Shown here: positions 9,606-17,716 of the stretch, piece after piece
Layout: each line of letters starts with the position of its first letter
Numbering within the stretch: position 1 is the first letter of the stretch
DNA from: Candidatus Chloroploca mongolica
Lineage (GTDB): Bacteria; Chloroflexota; Chloroflexia; Chloroflexales; Chloroflexaceae
Length of the DNA stretch: 61,716 bases
NCBI RefSeq assembly: GCF_004762035.2
Contig: NZ_SIJK02000017.1
Coordinates: forward strand, 50,159-111,874
Reading direction: 5' to 3'
Translations under genes and position numbers: made by a program
The notes under the pieces: generated by a model
Told to the model about the DNA's origin: nothing
The model's database searches: none
The model's input: the letters and a program-made list of their open reading frames with translations, nothing else

Positions 9606-11315
9606 CTACGGTGTTATTCTGGCGAGTTGGCGACTGACTTCGCTCTGTGGGTCGCGTACCTGTCGATGGCAGGTCGCGCAGAGCGTAATCAGGTTATGTA
9701 GCTCGTGCGGTCGTCCCGGCTGGTGTGGCCGGATGTGATGCACTTCTACTCGCCCGCCTTTGCCGCAGACCCGGCACTTCCGCCCGTCCCGTGTGAGCAC
9801 TTCGTCTCGCACTTCCGTCCATCCTTCGCCGTAGAAGTGTGCTCCTCCCCATTCTTTCTTCCCTGCGAGAGGGTCGCGATGATAGGTGAGGTACACTTCG
9901 TTCGTCGCGTTCAGGTACGGATTGGGACGGTGCGCATACCGCATCCGTTCTATCTTTATCTGAACCCCAGGGTGATACAGGGCCATTCCCCCAGCTACCC
10001 AGGTGTGATAGGTGTCGGGTTTGCGGTAGTACTGCCTGTAGACTGCTCGTATCCGTTGGCGCGTTTTCTTCTTGAGCCAGATTTCCATTCGTCTGAAGGC
10101 GTAGTTGCCTATATAGTCGAAGGTGCTACTTGAGGCTTGATGCCTAAAGTAGTTTGCCCAGCCTTTCAGAAGGTAGTTCATCGCCTTGATCTTGTCCCTG
10201 ACCGCATCGAGGGTGGTTCCTCGCTTGGTCATGGCCTTGATCTTGGCTTTGAGCTTCATCACGCTCTTCTCGCTTGGCCTGATGATCAAGTCGCTTCTGC
10301 CGCGTCTGCGGCTGCTATACCGTTTCACCGTAAAGCCAAGAAAGTCGTACCCTTCGGTGACGTGCGTGATGCGCGTCTTTTCCGCTGATAGTTCTAACCC
10401 CAGGTGGTCGCGAAGGAAGGTAGACAGTTCGGCTTTTATCCGCTCCGCCCCTTCCTTCGTCCCATTCCACGCCACAACGAAGTCGTCGGCGTAGCGCACG
10501 TAGAAGGCGTTCCCCTCTTTGCGTTTCCGTCGTTTGTTCTTCTCGTTGTAGTTTAGGCCCGTGTAGTTCTGGTGGAACCACGCGTCTATCTCATGGAGGT
10601 AGACGTTCGCAAGGAGCGGCGAGATGATGCCGCCTTGCGGTGTGCCTGCTGAGGTTTTCTTGAACAACTCGCCTTCCATGACCCCGGCCCGGAGCATCTG
10701 CCAGATGACCCCAAGCAGCTTGTTGTCCCAGATGCGCCGCCGGAGCAAGCGCATCAGGGTTTTATGCTGAATGTGGTCGAAGCAGCCGGTGATGTCTCCT
10801 TCGATGACCCAGTACATCTTCTTTTGGCTTGGGGCCGTCATCAAATGCAGGTGGGCCATGGCGGTGTGACAGCTCCGTTGGGGGCGAAAACCGTGGCTTT
10901 CCGGTCGGAAGTCGCTCTCGAAAATAGGTTCGAGGATGGCTTTCACCATCAGTTGAACCAATCGGTCTATCAGCGTTGGAATGCCTAGCGGGCGTCGTTT
11001 CCCGTTTGCTTTCGGGATATACACCCGGCGTACCGGCTGGTGTTGGTACGTTCCGGCTTTGAGTTGGCCTCGGAGTTCCGCGATGATAAGGTCGCGCTTC
11101 TCTTGAGCTGTCCTCTTGCCCATTCCGTCGATGCCAGCGGTGCGCGAGCCGACGTTTGTCATGAGCTTGTCAAAGGCCCATGCCATCAACGGCTCCCAGG
11201 TGAGGAGGTCATACAGCTTCGTGAACCGATGTTCGGGCATATCGGTTGCCTTCTTCGCCAGCCTCCGTTGGAGTTCGGAGACCTGCATCCGACACAATTC
11301 CGTCGGCATATTCAT
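9606..11315 (-). CDS. ltrA: Group II intron reverse transcriptase/maturase with HNH endonuclease
   Basis: A 569-residue multifunctional intron protein. An RT domain spans roughly residues 50-330 with the catalytic YADD in FVRYADDFVVAW near 275, followed by a maturase/thumb region (DFLGFTVKRY onward). The C-terminal zinc HNH endonuclease lies near 510-555 (CRVCGKGG...VHHIRPH...LCATCH). It makes cDNA of the intron, assists splicing and nicks the target for retrohoming. The ATG is preceded by AGGAG six bases upstream. It is fully contained in intron domain IV and there is no frameshift. It is a retrohoming RT, not a DGR-type RT. Confidence 0.95.
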   Translation of the reverse strand: MNMPTELCRMQVSELQRRLAKKATDMPEHRFTKLYDLLTWEPLMAWAFDKLMTNVGSRTAGIDGMGKRTAQEKRDLIIAELRGQLKAGTYQHQPVRRVYIPKANGKRRPLGIPTLIDRLVQLMVKAILEPIFESDFRPESHGFRPQRSCHTAMAHLHLMTAPSQKKMYWVIEGDITGCFDHIQHKTLMRLLRRRIWDNKLLGVIWQMLRAGVMEGELFKKTSAGTPQGGIISPLLANVYLHEIDAWFHQNYTGLNYNEKNKRRKRKEGNAFYVRYADDFVVAWNGTKEGAERIKAELSTFLRDHLGLELSAEKTRITHVTEGYDFLGFTVKRYSSRRRGRSDLIIRPSEKSVMKLKAKIKAMTKRGTTLDAVRDKIKAMNYLLKGWANYFRHQASSSTFDYIGNYAFRRMEIWLKKKTRQRIRAVYRQYYRKPDTYHTWVAGGMALYHPGVQIKIERMRYAHRPNPYLNATNEVYLTYHRDPLAGKKEWGGAHFYGEGWTEVRDEVLTRDGRKCRVCGKGGRVEVHHIRPHQPGRPHELHNLITLCATCHRQVRDPQSEVSRQLARITP

Positions 11316-11913
11316 GTGAATCTCCTAATGGCAACAGTGGCCGTATAACCTGCCGCCCTTCGCCATGTACCGGGCTTTCCCCGGCTCGGACTACTACGGC
11401 GGCTCCGCCAGCGTGGGAGTATGTAAGCCGCATACCTGCCGAACCCTTGCGGGTAGCTCCCACGCCTTCCCGTGTTGCGTGTGTAACCGTCATCGCGTGG
11501 AGGTAGACGCGCTCTATCCGCCTGTACCTGCTCCTTGCAGGCTCGACAACCTCGGTCTGACGTGCCTACCAGTCAGACCGCGCCCCTGGACCAAAGGGCC
11601 ATCCCTGTCGCTCGACCAAGCGTTGGGTAGGCTGTCTCTCACCCATAGCTCCAGCATTTGGGGTGAGGTGACGTATGGAGGCGGTTCTACTGAGCGTTCA
11701 CTTGCGTTCGTCATGTCCACACTCAGCCTTGCGGTCAGGGGTCGGGCTGGATTGCCGCCCGTTTCCGCGTGTTCCCAGGGCTTCAGACCACGGGGGGGTA
11801 TCGCTCCCGTCGCCTGCCTGGTCAGGCTCAGGCTTGGTAGGAACCTGTCTCCTTTCAGAGCATTGCTACACACACTTCATGCGCGTATTGCTACGCGCAC
11901 TTGCACGGCGCAC

Positions 11914-12544
11914 GGTCCAGAATGTCCACATCAAGTAGCTTGCCAGCCGCGACGATTTGCCTCGTCACGAGGATGTCTTCGGGGGAGGGATTGACGATCC
12001 CGCTGGGATGGTTGTGGGCGACAATCATCGCGGCGGCGTTGAACCTGAGTGCTTCGCGAAACACCTCGCCGATGCGCACCATTGATGCGTTGAGGCTGCC
12101 CTGGTAGACGCGGTGGATTTTGAGGACGTGGTTCTTGGTGTTGAGGATCATCGTCCAGAGTTCTTCCTGGTCGAGCAGGCCCATGCGCACCATCAGGAAG
12201 GCGGCGGCGTCGGTGGGGGTTTTGACCTGGTCGCGGGTGTCTGGGCGTAGGATCTCGGCGACAAAGGTGATCATGGCCTGCACGTCCTCCGGCACCGCGC
12301 CGGTGATCAGCGCCTCCTGCAGATCGCCGTGGTGCGCGGCCAGGTGGCGCAGCCGGGACAGGTCGATGTAGGGGGCCAGGGCTTCACGCACGGCCCCGTT
12401 GGCCAGGGGCGGCACGCCGGGTTGGCGGCAGCGGCAGGTGCGGGTGGGGGTGGCGATCGGCTCGACCGGCAGTTCCGGGCTGGGGTCGAGCAGCGTTGTT
12501 TGCGTATAGCGCATCGTCTCGTCCTCTTCTTCTTCGTCATGCAA
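11914..12544 (-). CDS. radC: RadC-like JAB/MPN protein, 5' exon (interrupted by group II intron)
   Basis: The 5' exon encodes residues 1-210 of a RadC-family protein, with the JAMM-like motif HNHPSG at 177-182 and D190. Without splicing the frame reads 12 bases into the intron and beyond to a TAG at 11891, losing the last 19 conserved residues. Spliced with 9443-9501 it becomes a normal 229-residue RadC. RadC proteins of this type are common on plasmids and integrative elements; their activity is unresolved. ATG 12544 has AGGGGG seven bases upstream, but that site lies in a hairpin; ATG 12514 with AGGA seven bases upstream is an equally good start. The dnaN and helicase genes upstream belong to the same element. 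Confidence 0.88.
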
Positions 12545-12547
12545 AGA

Positions 12548-12644
12548 CCCCCTGGTGCAGCGAGGCCGTGCCAGGGGGTGCGTGGGATTTCAGGTTCTTC
12601 GTGAGACAAACACCGCCTGGTGCAGCGAAGGCTGTGCCAGGCGG
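12548..12644 (-). repeat. Duplicated hairpin upstream of radC, overlapping its possible ribosome site
   Basis: Two related 31-32-base hairpins lie at 12548-12578 (stem CCCCCTGG/CCAGGGGG) and 12613-12644 (stem CCGCCTGG/CCAGGCGG), sharing the loop core TGCAGCGA. In radC orientation the first stem contains the AGGGGG that would serve as ribosome site for ATG 12544. Compensating changes keep both stems paired. It could be a translational control element or a mobile repeat. Confidence 0.6.
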
Positions 12645-12660
12645 TGCGCGGTGAGCGTCA

Positions 12661-12880
12661 GTGTGTCCGCTGGTGCAGCCGTGGGCCGACGCACGTGAGG
12701 GGGGGTGAGGTTGCGATGGGTGAGGGGTCACGTACTGCGGCCGTACGTCGGTGGGTGGTCGCAGTAGGCGGTGTGTCCGCTGGTGTGGCTGTGGGCCGAT
12801 GCACGTGAGAGGGGGTGAGGGTGCGATGGGTGAGGGGCCACGTGCTTCGGCTGTCCGTCGGTGGGCGGCGTGGTGGGTGG
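12661..12880. repeat. 110-bp direct duplication downstream of dnaN
   Basis: Two diverged copies of a 110-base unit start at 12661 and 12771 with GTGTGTCCGC and include GCGATGGGTGAGGGG. Long open frames cross this GC-rich area on both strands, but none has a recognisable product. No gene is supported between radC and dnaN. Confidence 0.8.
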
Positions 12881-12886
12881 CGCTTG

Positions 12887-14041
12887 TCAGCGCAGGGCCA
12901 TCGGCATGATCAGGTGGACGTAGCCGTTCTGGCCGACGGGACGCAGGACGCCGGGGGCTTGGGCGGTGACCATTTCGAAGGCGACTTGGGGCGTGCCGAT
13001 GACCGCCAGCGCGTCGCCGAGGTAGGTGACGTTGAGGGCGATCTGGCCGCCTTCGCCGGTGACCTGGCCTTCGACGGCGCCGGTGTTCGCGCCGATGCCG
13101 GCGGCGTTCGCGCTGAGCATGACTGTGCCAGCATGGGTCGCGGCGTCGACGCTGACGCTGAGCTTGACGACGTTCTGGCTCACGCGGGCGATCAGCGCGG
13201 CGAGCTTCACGGCCCGGTTCAGTTCGCGCACCTCGAGGATGGCACGGGTGGTGCAGCCTTTGGGCAGGATGCGGGCGACATCGGGGAACTGGCCGTCGAT
13301 CAGGCGCGTGGTGAGGGTGAAATGATCGGTGGTGAAGATGGCCTGGGTCGCGGCAGAGCTGCCCGTGGCGGGAGGCACCAGGCTCATGCTGACCGGCGCG
13401 GTGGTGTCGCTGAGCAACCCGCCGAGTTCGCGCAGGGCTGGGGCAGGAATGATGACCTCCTGCGGCGTCGCGACGGGTTCGGGCAGCGCGATCTGCTTCA
13501 CGGCAAGGCGAATGCCGTCGGCGGCGGTCAGTGTTGCCACCGCGTCCTGCAGGCGCACCGCGACGCCCGCGAGCACGGGGCGGGTGTCGGTGGTGGCGGC
13601 GGCACAGGCAACCTGGTGGATGGCGGCTTTGAGCGTCGCGGCGGTGAAGGTGACCTGCGGGGCACCGTCTGGCGGCGTCACCGGCACGGTCGGGAACTCC
13701 TCGGCGGCGATCCCGTTGAGCTCCGTGCTGAAGCGGCCAGCGGTCACGGTGACGAGGTGGTGATCGGGGTTGACCGCGAGCGTCACGGCGTCGTTGGGCA
13801 GGCCCGCGACCAGGTCGGCGAAGAGCCCGGCGGGCAGCAGGACGCTGCCGTCCTGGGTGATCTGCGCCCCAACCCAGACGGTGATGGCCAGGTTGAGATC
13901 GGTCGCGCTGAGGCGCAAGCGGCCCTGGTCGGTCGTCAGCAGCACGTTGCTCAGAACCGGGATGACGGCTTTGCCCGGGACGGCGCGGCTGACGTGGACG
14001 AGCGCGTGCTTGAGATTCTCCTGCTGGATGACGAGATTCAT
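12887..14041 (-). CDS. dnaN: DNA polymerase III beta sliding clamp, accessory copy
   Basis: A 384-residue clamp protein close to the normal length (about 366). It opens with MNLVIQQENLKHALVHVSRAVPGK and ends with YVHLIMPMALR, matching the conserved beta-clamp N-terminus and the VMPMRL-like terminus. The clamp encircles DNA and tethers polymerases. It lies between RadC and helicase genes with no dnaA or recF nearby, which marks it as an element-borne extra copy rather than the chromosomal locus. AAGGA eight bases upstream supports the start. The high GC of the gene makes several antisense open frames that are artefacts. Confidence 0.9.
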   Translation of the reverse strand: MNLVIQQENLKHALVHVSRAVPGKAVIPVLSNVLLTTDQGRLRLSATDLNLAITVWVGAQITQDGSVLLPAGLFADLVAGLPNDAVTLAVNPDHHLVTVTAGRFSTELNGIAAEEFPTVPVTPPDGAPQVTFTAATLKAAIHQVACAAATTDTRPVLAGVAVRLQDAVATLTAADGIRLAVKQIALPEPVATPQEVIIPAPALRELGGLLSDTTAPVSMSLVPPATGSSAATQAIFTTDHFTLTTRLIDGQFPDVARILPKGCTTRAILEVRELNRAVKLAALIARVSQNVVKLSVSVDAATHAGTVMLSANAAGIGANTGAVEGQVTGEGGQIALNVTYLGDALAVIGTPQVAFEMVTAQAPGVLRPVGQNGYVHLIMPMALR

Positions 14042-14173
14042 GGGGGGTTCCTTTCATGATCATGGAGACCCGCCCCCGCCCAGCCGGCGTGGGCCAGACT
14101 GGGCGGCGGGAGCGGGTCAGCGGTTCAGAGGAAGGCCAGGGCGATTGCATCTTCCGTGCATGCACCCCACCAG

Positions 14174-14243
14174 GGCACCCGCAAGGGGTGCCCGTACACC
14201 GAGCCCGGCCCCCGGCCCTGTAGGGGCACCCCTTGCGGGTGCC
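14174..14243. repeat. Perfect 20-bp inverted repeat
   Basis: Arms 14174-14193 and 14224-14243 are exact reverse complements (GGCACCCGCAAGGGGTGCCC and its complement) with a 30-base loop. Each arm is itself nearly palindromic. It resembles the GGGGCACCCC-type REP elements of Chloroflexota and lies in the 385-base gap between dnaN and the helicase gene. No gene is visible in that gap. Confidence 0.8.
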
Positions 14244-14344
14244 TCGTTGTTGCCGGGCGCCGCCGTGTGCGCCGCTGGTTGCATGCCCATGCTGCCAAAG
14301 AGCGCGTATTTTTATCCGGTTTCGTATGATGCAATCGCCCTGAG

Positions 14345-14465
14345 AGGAAGGCGAACTGGACGGTGGGCGATGTGTCGGCTACAGGAAGGCGAACGAGGGC
14401 GAACGAGACGGTGGGCAGATCGTCGGCTACAGGAAGGCGAACTGGACGGTGGGCGGGTCGTCGGT
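14345..14465. repeat. Triplicated 3' end of the helicase gene
   Basis: The block AGGAAGGCGAACTGGACGGT occurs at about 14345 and 14431, with a diverged copy at about 14382 containing an extra GAACGAGGGC. The third copy overlaps the helicase stop codon at 14427. This looks like local tandem duplication of the gene's 3' end. Confidence 0.65.
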
Positions 14466-16628
14466 GGTCGAACTGCGCTGGCCCTTCGTGCGCCGCACGA
14501 GCACTTCATGCCAGGTCATGACCTGGCCGTCGTGGGCGCTCGGGGCCGTCGCTTCGTCCGTGAGGCAGGGCAGGACGGATGGTTCCGTGGCCTCGTCCGT
14601 GAGGCGAGACAGGACGGGTGGTGCCGACCGCGCCGCGACCACGTGCGGCGGCAGCACGAGCCGCCGGGTGGGATCGGGCGGGGCGACCTGATCGGCGCTG
14701 ACGCCGACGAGATCGCGGGCACCGACGTCCAGCGCCTGCTTGAGCGTGGCCCCCGCCGTGGCGAGCCGGGTGGCAATCGTCGTGCGCGTCGTGACGGTGT
14801 CGTCGTTCATCACCCGCTTGGCAAGCTCTTGCAGCAGGGACATGCCAGGATCAATCTGCAAGAGGCCCGAACTGAGGTCGTCGCCGTTGAGCAGCGTGGC
14901 GGCCGTGGCCTTGCTGCCGATGATGTCGAGCGCTTGCGCGATCATCGTGTCGTCGTAGCCGAGCCAGGTCACGTGGCAGGCGCGGGTCTGCGTCGGTCGT
15001 AAGGCGCGCTTGCGTGCTTGCATCGCCCGGTAGAGGCTGTAGGTCGGCTCGGCAAAGACAATTTCCGGCCAGGCGATCAGGTTCATCCCGGTCTCGACCA
15101 GGCCAGGATGACAGAGCACCACATGGGTGCCGTCCTGCGCGCGGGCGGCGAACCAGGCTCCCCGCGCCCCCGGTTTGACCGTGGTGCTGCGCAGGATGGC
15201 GACCTTCACCGGCGTGCCGTGCTCGGCGAGCGCCAGATCCTGGATCTTCGCCTGCAGGTCGGCCAGCACGTCCAATTTGTTCGTATGTTCCGCAAAGACG
15301 AGCATGCCCCGCCCGGCGCGGGCCTGCGTGGCGGCATGCTCCGCCAACCAGCGGTGGTGGGGCAGGATGGTCGCGGCGGGCAGCGCTGGTGGGCGATAGG
15401 CGTCGCCGGTGTGGTTGCTCTGCACCGTGACCGGCTTCCACGGGGCCATCGGGTAGGTCAGGGTGGCCTGGAGATAGCTGCTGAGCGCGTCGTTGCCCCC
15501 TGGGGCGGTGATGATGGCCTTGCCGCGCTGCACCAGGGTGGCATACGCGTCGGCTAGCCCGGCGGGCAGGTCAAAGAAGACCACGCCCTCGTGGTAGTCC
15601 GGCAGCAGAAAGCCCATCTGGCGCAACAGAATGAAGAGGAACTGGCTCTGCATGATCGCCGCCAGTTCGGCCGTGATGCCGTTGCGCTCCTCGACGCGCA
15701 CCGTGACGCGTCCGGCTTTGCCACTGAAGGCCTGGGCGTCCTCCTCCACCACCTGCGAGGTGATTGTGTCGATGATGCCCAGCCGCTCGACGAACTCTTT
15801 TTCCTCCTTCCAGGCGAACGCGGCCCGGACGAAGGGATTGGCCATGCGTTGCAGCAGCCAGTAGGCCGTGCTGGCTTTGCCGCCGTAGGGACTGCCGGTC
15901 AGGCCGAGCGAGCGGTGGGCGTGCGTGATCAGGCGGCCCCAGATGCGGCCCCGCGCCGAGGTGAGCCCCTTCATGCCGTGGAACTCGTCGGTGATGGTGA
16001 GGTCAGTGCGGCGAGCGTAGCCGCGGGTCACGATGAAATCCCCCAGCGCAATGCGCGGGTTCGAGGTGGGCCGCTGGCCCCAGGGAATGACCCGGCGCGG
16101 TTCGCCCGCGACGCTCATGGTCGCGTGGCCGTGCAGGAAGGCCGGGTCGGTGAAGATGGGCAGGTCGCGGTCGCCGACATTATCCTGCGTGCGGTCAAGC
16201 TGGCCGAGCGTGCCGCCACAGAACGGACAAGCCACCATCCCCGCCCGCCGGAGCGAGTCACGGGTGTGGGGCATGCCATCCCGGGTGCGCGCCCGCCGCC
16301 CACAATCGGGGCAGAAGACGCCGTCGAAATGCCAGAGCGGGGTATAGTCACCGCCATTGCGCGCTTCACGATGCGCCGTTCCACAGCGGAACAGCTGATC
16401 ACGACGGATGGTGCGCGCGCTCACGCCCGGCCCGAAGGTCTGGGTCGTGCGCGCGTCGCCGTTGGCCGCCGCGACGCGCTGGGCCTGGCGTGCGGTTGGG
16501 GCACCGCGGGCGGTTGGGGCGCAGCGCGCTGCGCCCTTCCGGCGCGCCTGCTCGCGCTGCTTGAGCGCGTCCCACTCGCGGCGTTCTTCTTCGAGCAAGC
16601 GCTGGTAGAACCCGGCCCGCCAGGTCAT
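14427..16628 (-). CDS. SNF2-like DExH helicase, N-terminal motor part apparently missing
   Basis: A 733-residue protein of integrative-element type. It has two zinc clusters (CPDCGRRARTRDGM near 105 and CPFCGG near 138), a DExH box in ITDEFHG near 215, motif III-like LTGSPYGGK near 243, and a C-terminal helicase half (FAEHTNKLDVL near 440). I find no Walker A GKT upstream of the DEFHG box, where it should be, so either the N-terminal part of the gene is lost or the protein is inactive. GGAGG sits only two bases before the ATG, another hint that this start may not be the original one. The dnaN gene follows in the same direction. Confidence 0.65.
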   Translation of the reverse strand: MTWRAGFYQRLLEEERREWDALKQREQARRKGAARCAPTARGAPTARQAQRVAAANGDARTTQTFGPGVSARTIRRDQLFRCGTAHREARNGGDYTPLWHFDGVFCPDCGRRARTRDGMPHTRDSLRRAGMVACPFCGGTLGQLDRTQDNVGDRDLPIFTDPAFLHGHATMSVAGEPRRVIPWGQRPTSNPRIALGDFIVTRGYARRTDLTITDEFHGMKGLTSARGRIWGRLITHAHRSLGLTGSPYGGKASTAYWLLQRMANPFVRAAFAWKEEKEFVERLGIIDTITSQVVEEDAQAFSGKAGRVTVRVEERNGITAELAAIMQSQFLFILLRQMGFLLPDYHEGVVFFDLPAGLADAYATLVQRGKAIITAPGGNDALSSYLQATLTYPMAPWKPVTVQSNHTGDAYRPPALPAATILPHHRWLAEHAATQARAGRGMLVFAEHTNKLDVLADLQAKIQDLALAEHGTPVKVAILRSTTVKPGARGAWFAARAQDGTHVVLCHPGLVETGMNLIAWPEIVFAEPTYSLYRAMQARKRALRPTQTRACHVTWLGYDDTMIAQALDIIGSKATAATLLNGDDLSSGLLQIDPGMSLLQELAKRVMNDDTVTTRTTIATRLATAGATLKQALDVGARDLVGVSADQVAPPDPTRRLVLPPHVVAARSAPPVLSRLTDEATEPSVLPCLTDEATAPSAHDGQVMTWHEVLVRRTKGQRSSTTDDPPTVQFAFL

Positions 16629-16747
16629 AACCTCCGCATCAGGGCACTCCGCGTCGTCTGCGAACCTGCCAGGCGGTATGCTAGAATGAAGAGAACCTGA
16701 TTACCTTTTGGCGAACGGTTTTTCGGCTAACGCATGTGAGGAGCCAG

Positions 16748-17014
16748 ATGATCGATCAATCAGTAACCATTACCCACCTCGACCAGGCGGTGACGGAATG
16801 GATCGAAGGTGAGGCACAACGCACTGGACAATCAGTCGAAGCCATTGTGCGGTGGCTTTTGGTGCAAGGGATGGAAGTAGCACGGCACCAAGGTACCGCC
16901 CAACGCTACCACGACCTTGATGACCTGGCTGGAACGTGGAGTACTGCTGATGCTGTGGTGTTTCAGCAGGCGCTTGACGACATGAATCAACTGGATCCGA
17001 CCCTATGGCAGTGA
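16748..17014 (+). CDS. VapB-like antitoxin
   Basis: An 88-residue small protein whose first half (VTHLDQAV...WIEGEAQRTGQSVEAIVRWLL) looks like a ribbon-helix-helix DNA-binding dimer domain, with an acidic C-terminal tail that would wrap the toxin. ATG 16748 is chosen because GAGGAG lies four bases upstream; an upstream in-frame start at 16736 would consume that site. The stop TGA overlaps the toxin's start region (shared ATGGCAGTGA), the classic coupled arrangement. A possible -10 (TAGAAT) lies at about 16681-16687. Confidence 0.75.
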   Translation: MIDQSVTITHLDQAVTEWIEGEAQRTGQSVEAIVRWLLVQGMEVARHQGTAQRYHDLDDLAGTWSTADAVVFQQALDDMNQLDPTLWQ

Positions 17015-17424
17015 TCACCGTCATGTTGGATACGAATGCCTACACGGCATTCAAGCTTGGACAGGCCGAGGCATTGGAGATCATCCAGCGTGCGCCAGTC
17101 CTCACGCTGAGTAGCATCGTCATTGGAGAATTACTGGCTGGGTTTGCGATAGGTTCTCGCGAGGCGCAAAATCGTGCTGAGTTGCAGCAGTTCCTCGCTT
17201 CGCCACGCGTCAGTATCCGTCCGATTGATGATCTCACGGCCCAGTACTATGCTCGTATCTACCGCATTCTGAAGCAGAAAGGCAAGCCCATCCCGACCAA
17301 CGACATGTGGATTGCTGCGTCGGCGTTGCAAACTGGCTGTGCGCTCTTCAGCTTTGACGGGCATTTTCAGCATATTGACGGTCTTGTCGTGGGGGCAAGT
17401 GTTATCGATCTGCTGCTGGCGTAA
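17005..17424 (+). CDS. vapC: PIN-domain toxin (VapC family)
   Basis: A 139-residue PIN endoribonuclease with the full acidic set: D9 (VMLDTN), E42 (IGELLAGF), D100 (TNDMWIAA) and D118 (SFDGHF). VapC toxins cleave tRNA or rRNA and are neutralised by the cognate VapB upstream. The gene overlaps its antitoxin by 10 bases. An internal ATG at 17023 is a less likely start. The 292 bases after it (17425-17716) contain nothing I recognise. Confidence 0.88.
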   Translation: MAVITVMLDTNAYTAFKLGQAEALEIIQRAPVLTLSSIVIGELLAGFAIGSREAQNRAELQQFLASPRVSIRPIDDLTAQYYARIYRILKQKGKPIPTNDMWIAASALQTGCALFSFDGHFQHIDGLVVGASVIDLLLA

Positions 17425-17716
17425 CATATCACCCCTGCTCCATCATACGGCTTTGGTAGACCAGCCAGCGAACGTGTAATCGCCTCCTGCTCGGTGTCGA
17501 GCGGAACGACGACGGGTTCCCGCGCGTCCGCGGCGTCAGTGTGGGGTTGCGGATCGCCAGTTATGCTGCCCTGCCCGGTTCTGAGTCCTGAATCCTGTGT
17601 GCTGGAAGGCGGGTTTCAAGGCAACGTTACAGTTTGACGATGAACACCGTGTTCTGATACGCCCGGGCTGACCCCTGACCCGTGACCCCTGAAACCTCAC
17701 CTAACGAGCAAACTGC

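Larger units (their letters stand above)
9502..11913 (-). mobile_element. Group II intron inserted in radC
   Basis: A complete 2412-base intron on the minus strand. Its 5' end is GTGCGCC (G complementary to 11913), followed by a domain I-like sequence containing CTGAAAGGAG. Its 3' end is ...CTCTAC after domain V (9565-9598) and domain VI, fitting the GUGYG...AY rule. It encodes its own reverse transcriptase/maturase (9606-11315). Both boundaries were set by reconstructing the interrupted RadC frame. The exons are in frame and the intron shows no obvious damage, so it may be active. Confidence 0.9.

Noticed and set aside
9606-11315. DGR reverse transcriptase for the FGE variable regions
   Set aside because: The protein has maturase and HNH domains and sits inside a group II intron with domain V. 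It is a retrohoming RT, and no template repeat is near.
12537-14165. Long open frames on both strands over the dnaN gene, including a 542-residue Arg/Pro/His-rich one
   Set aside because: Very GC-rich DNA keeps off-frames open. Only the DnaN frame has a conserved protein and a ribosome site.
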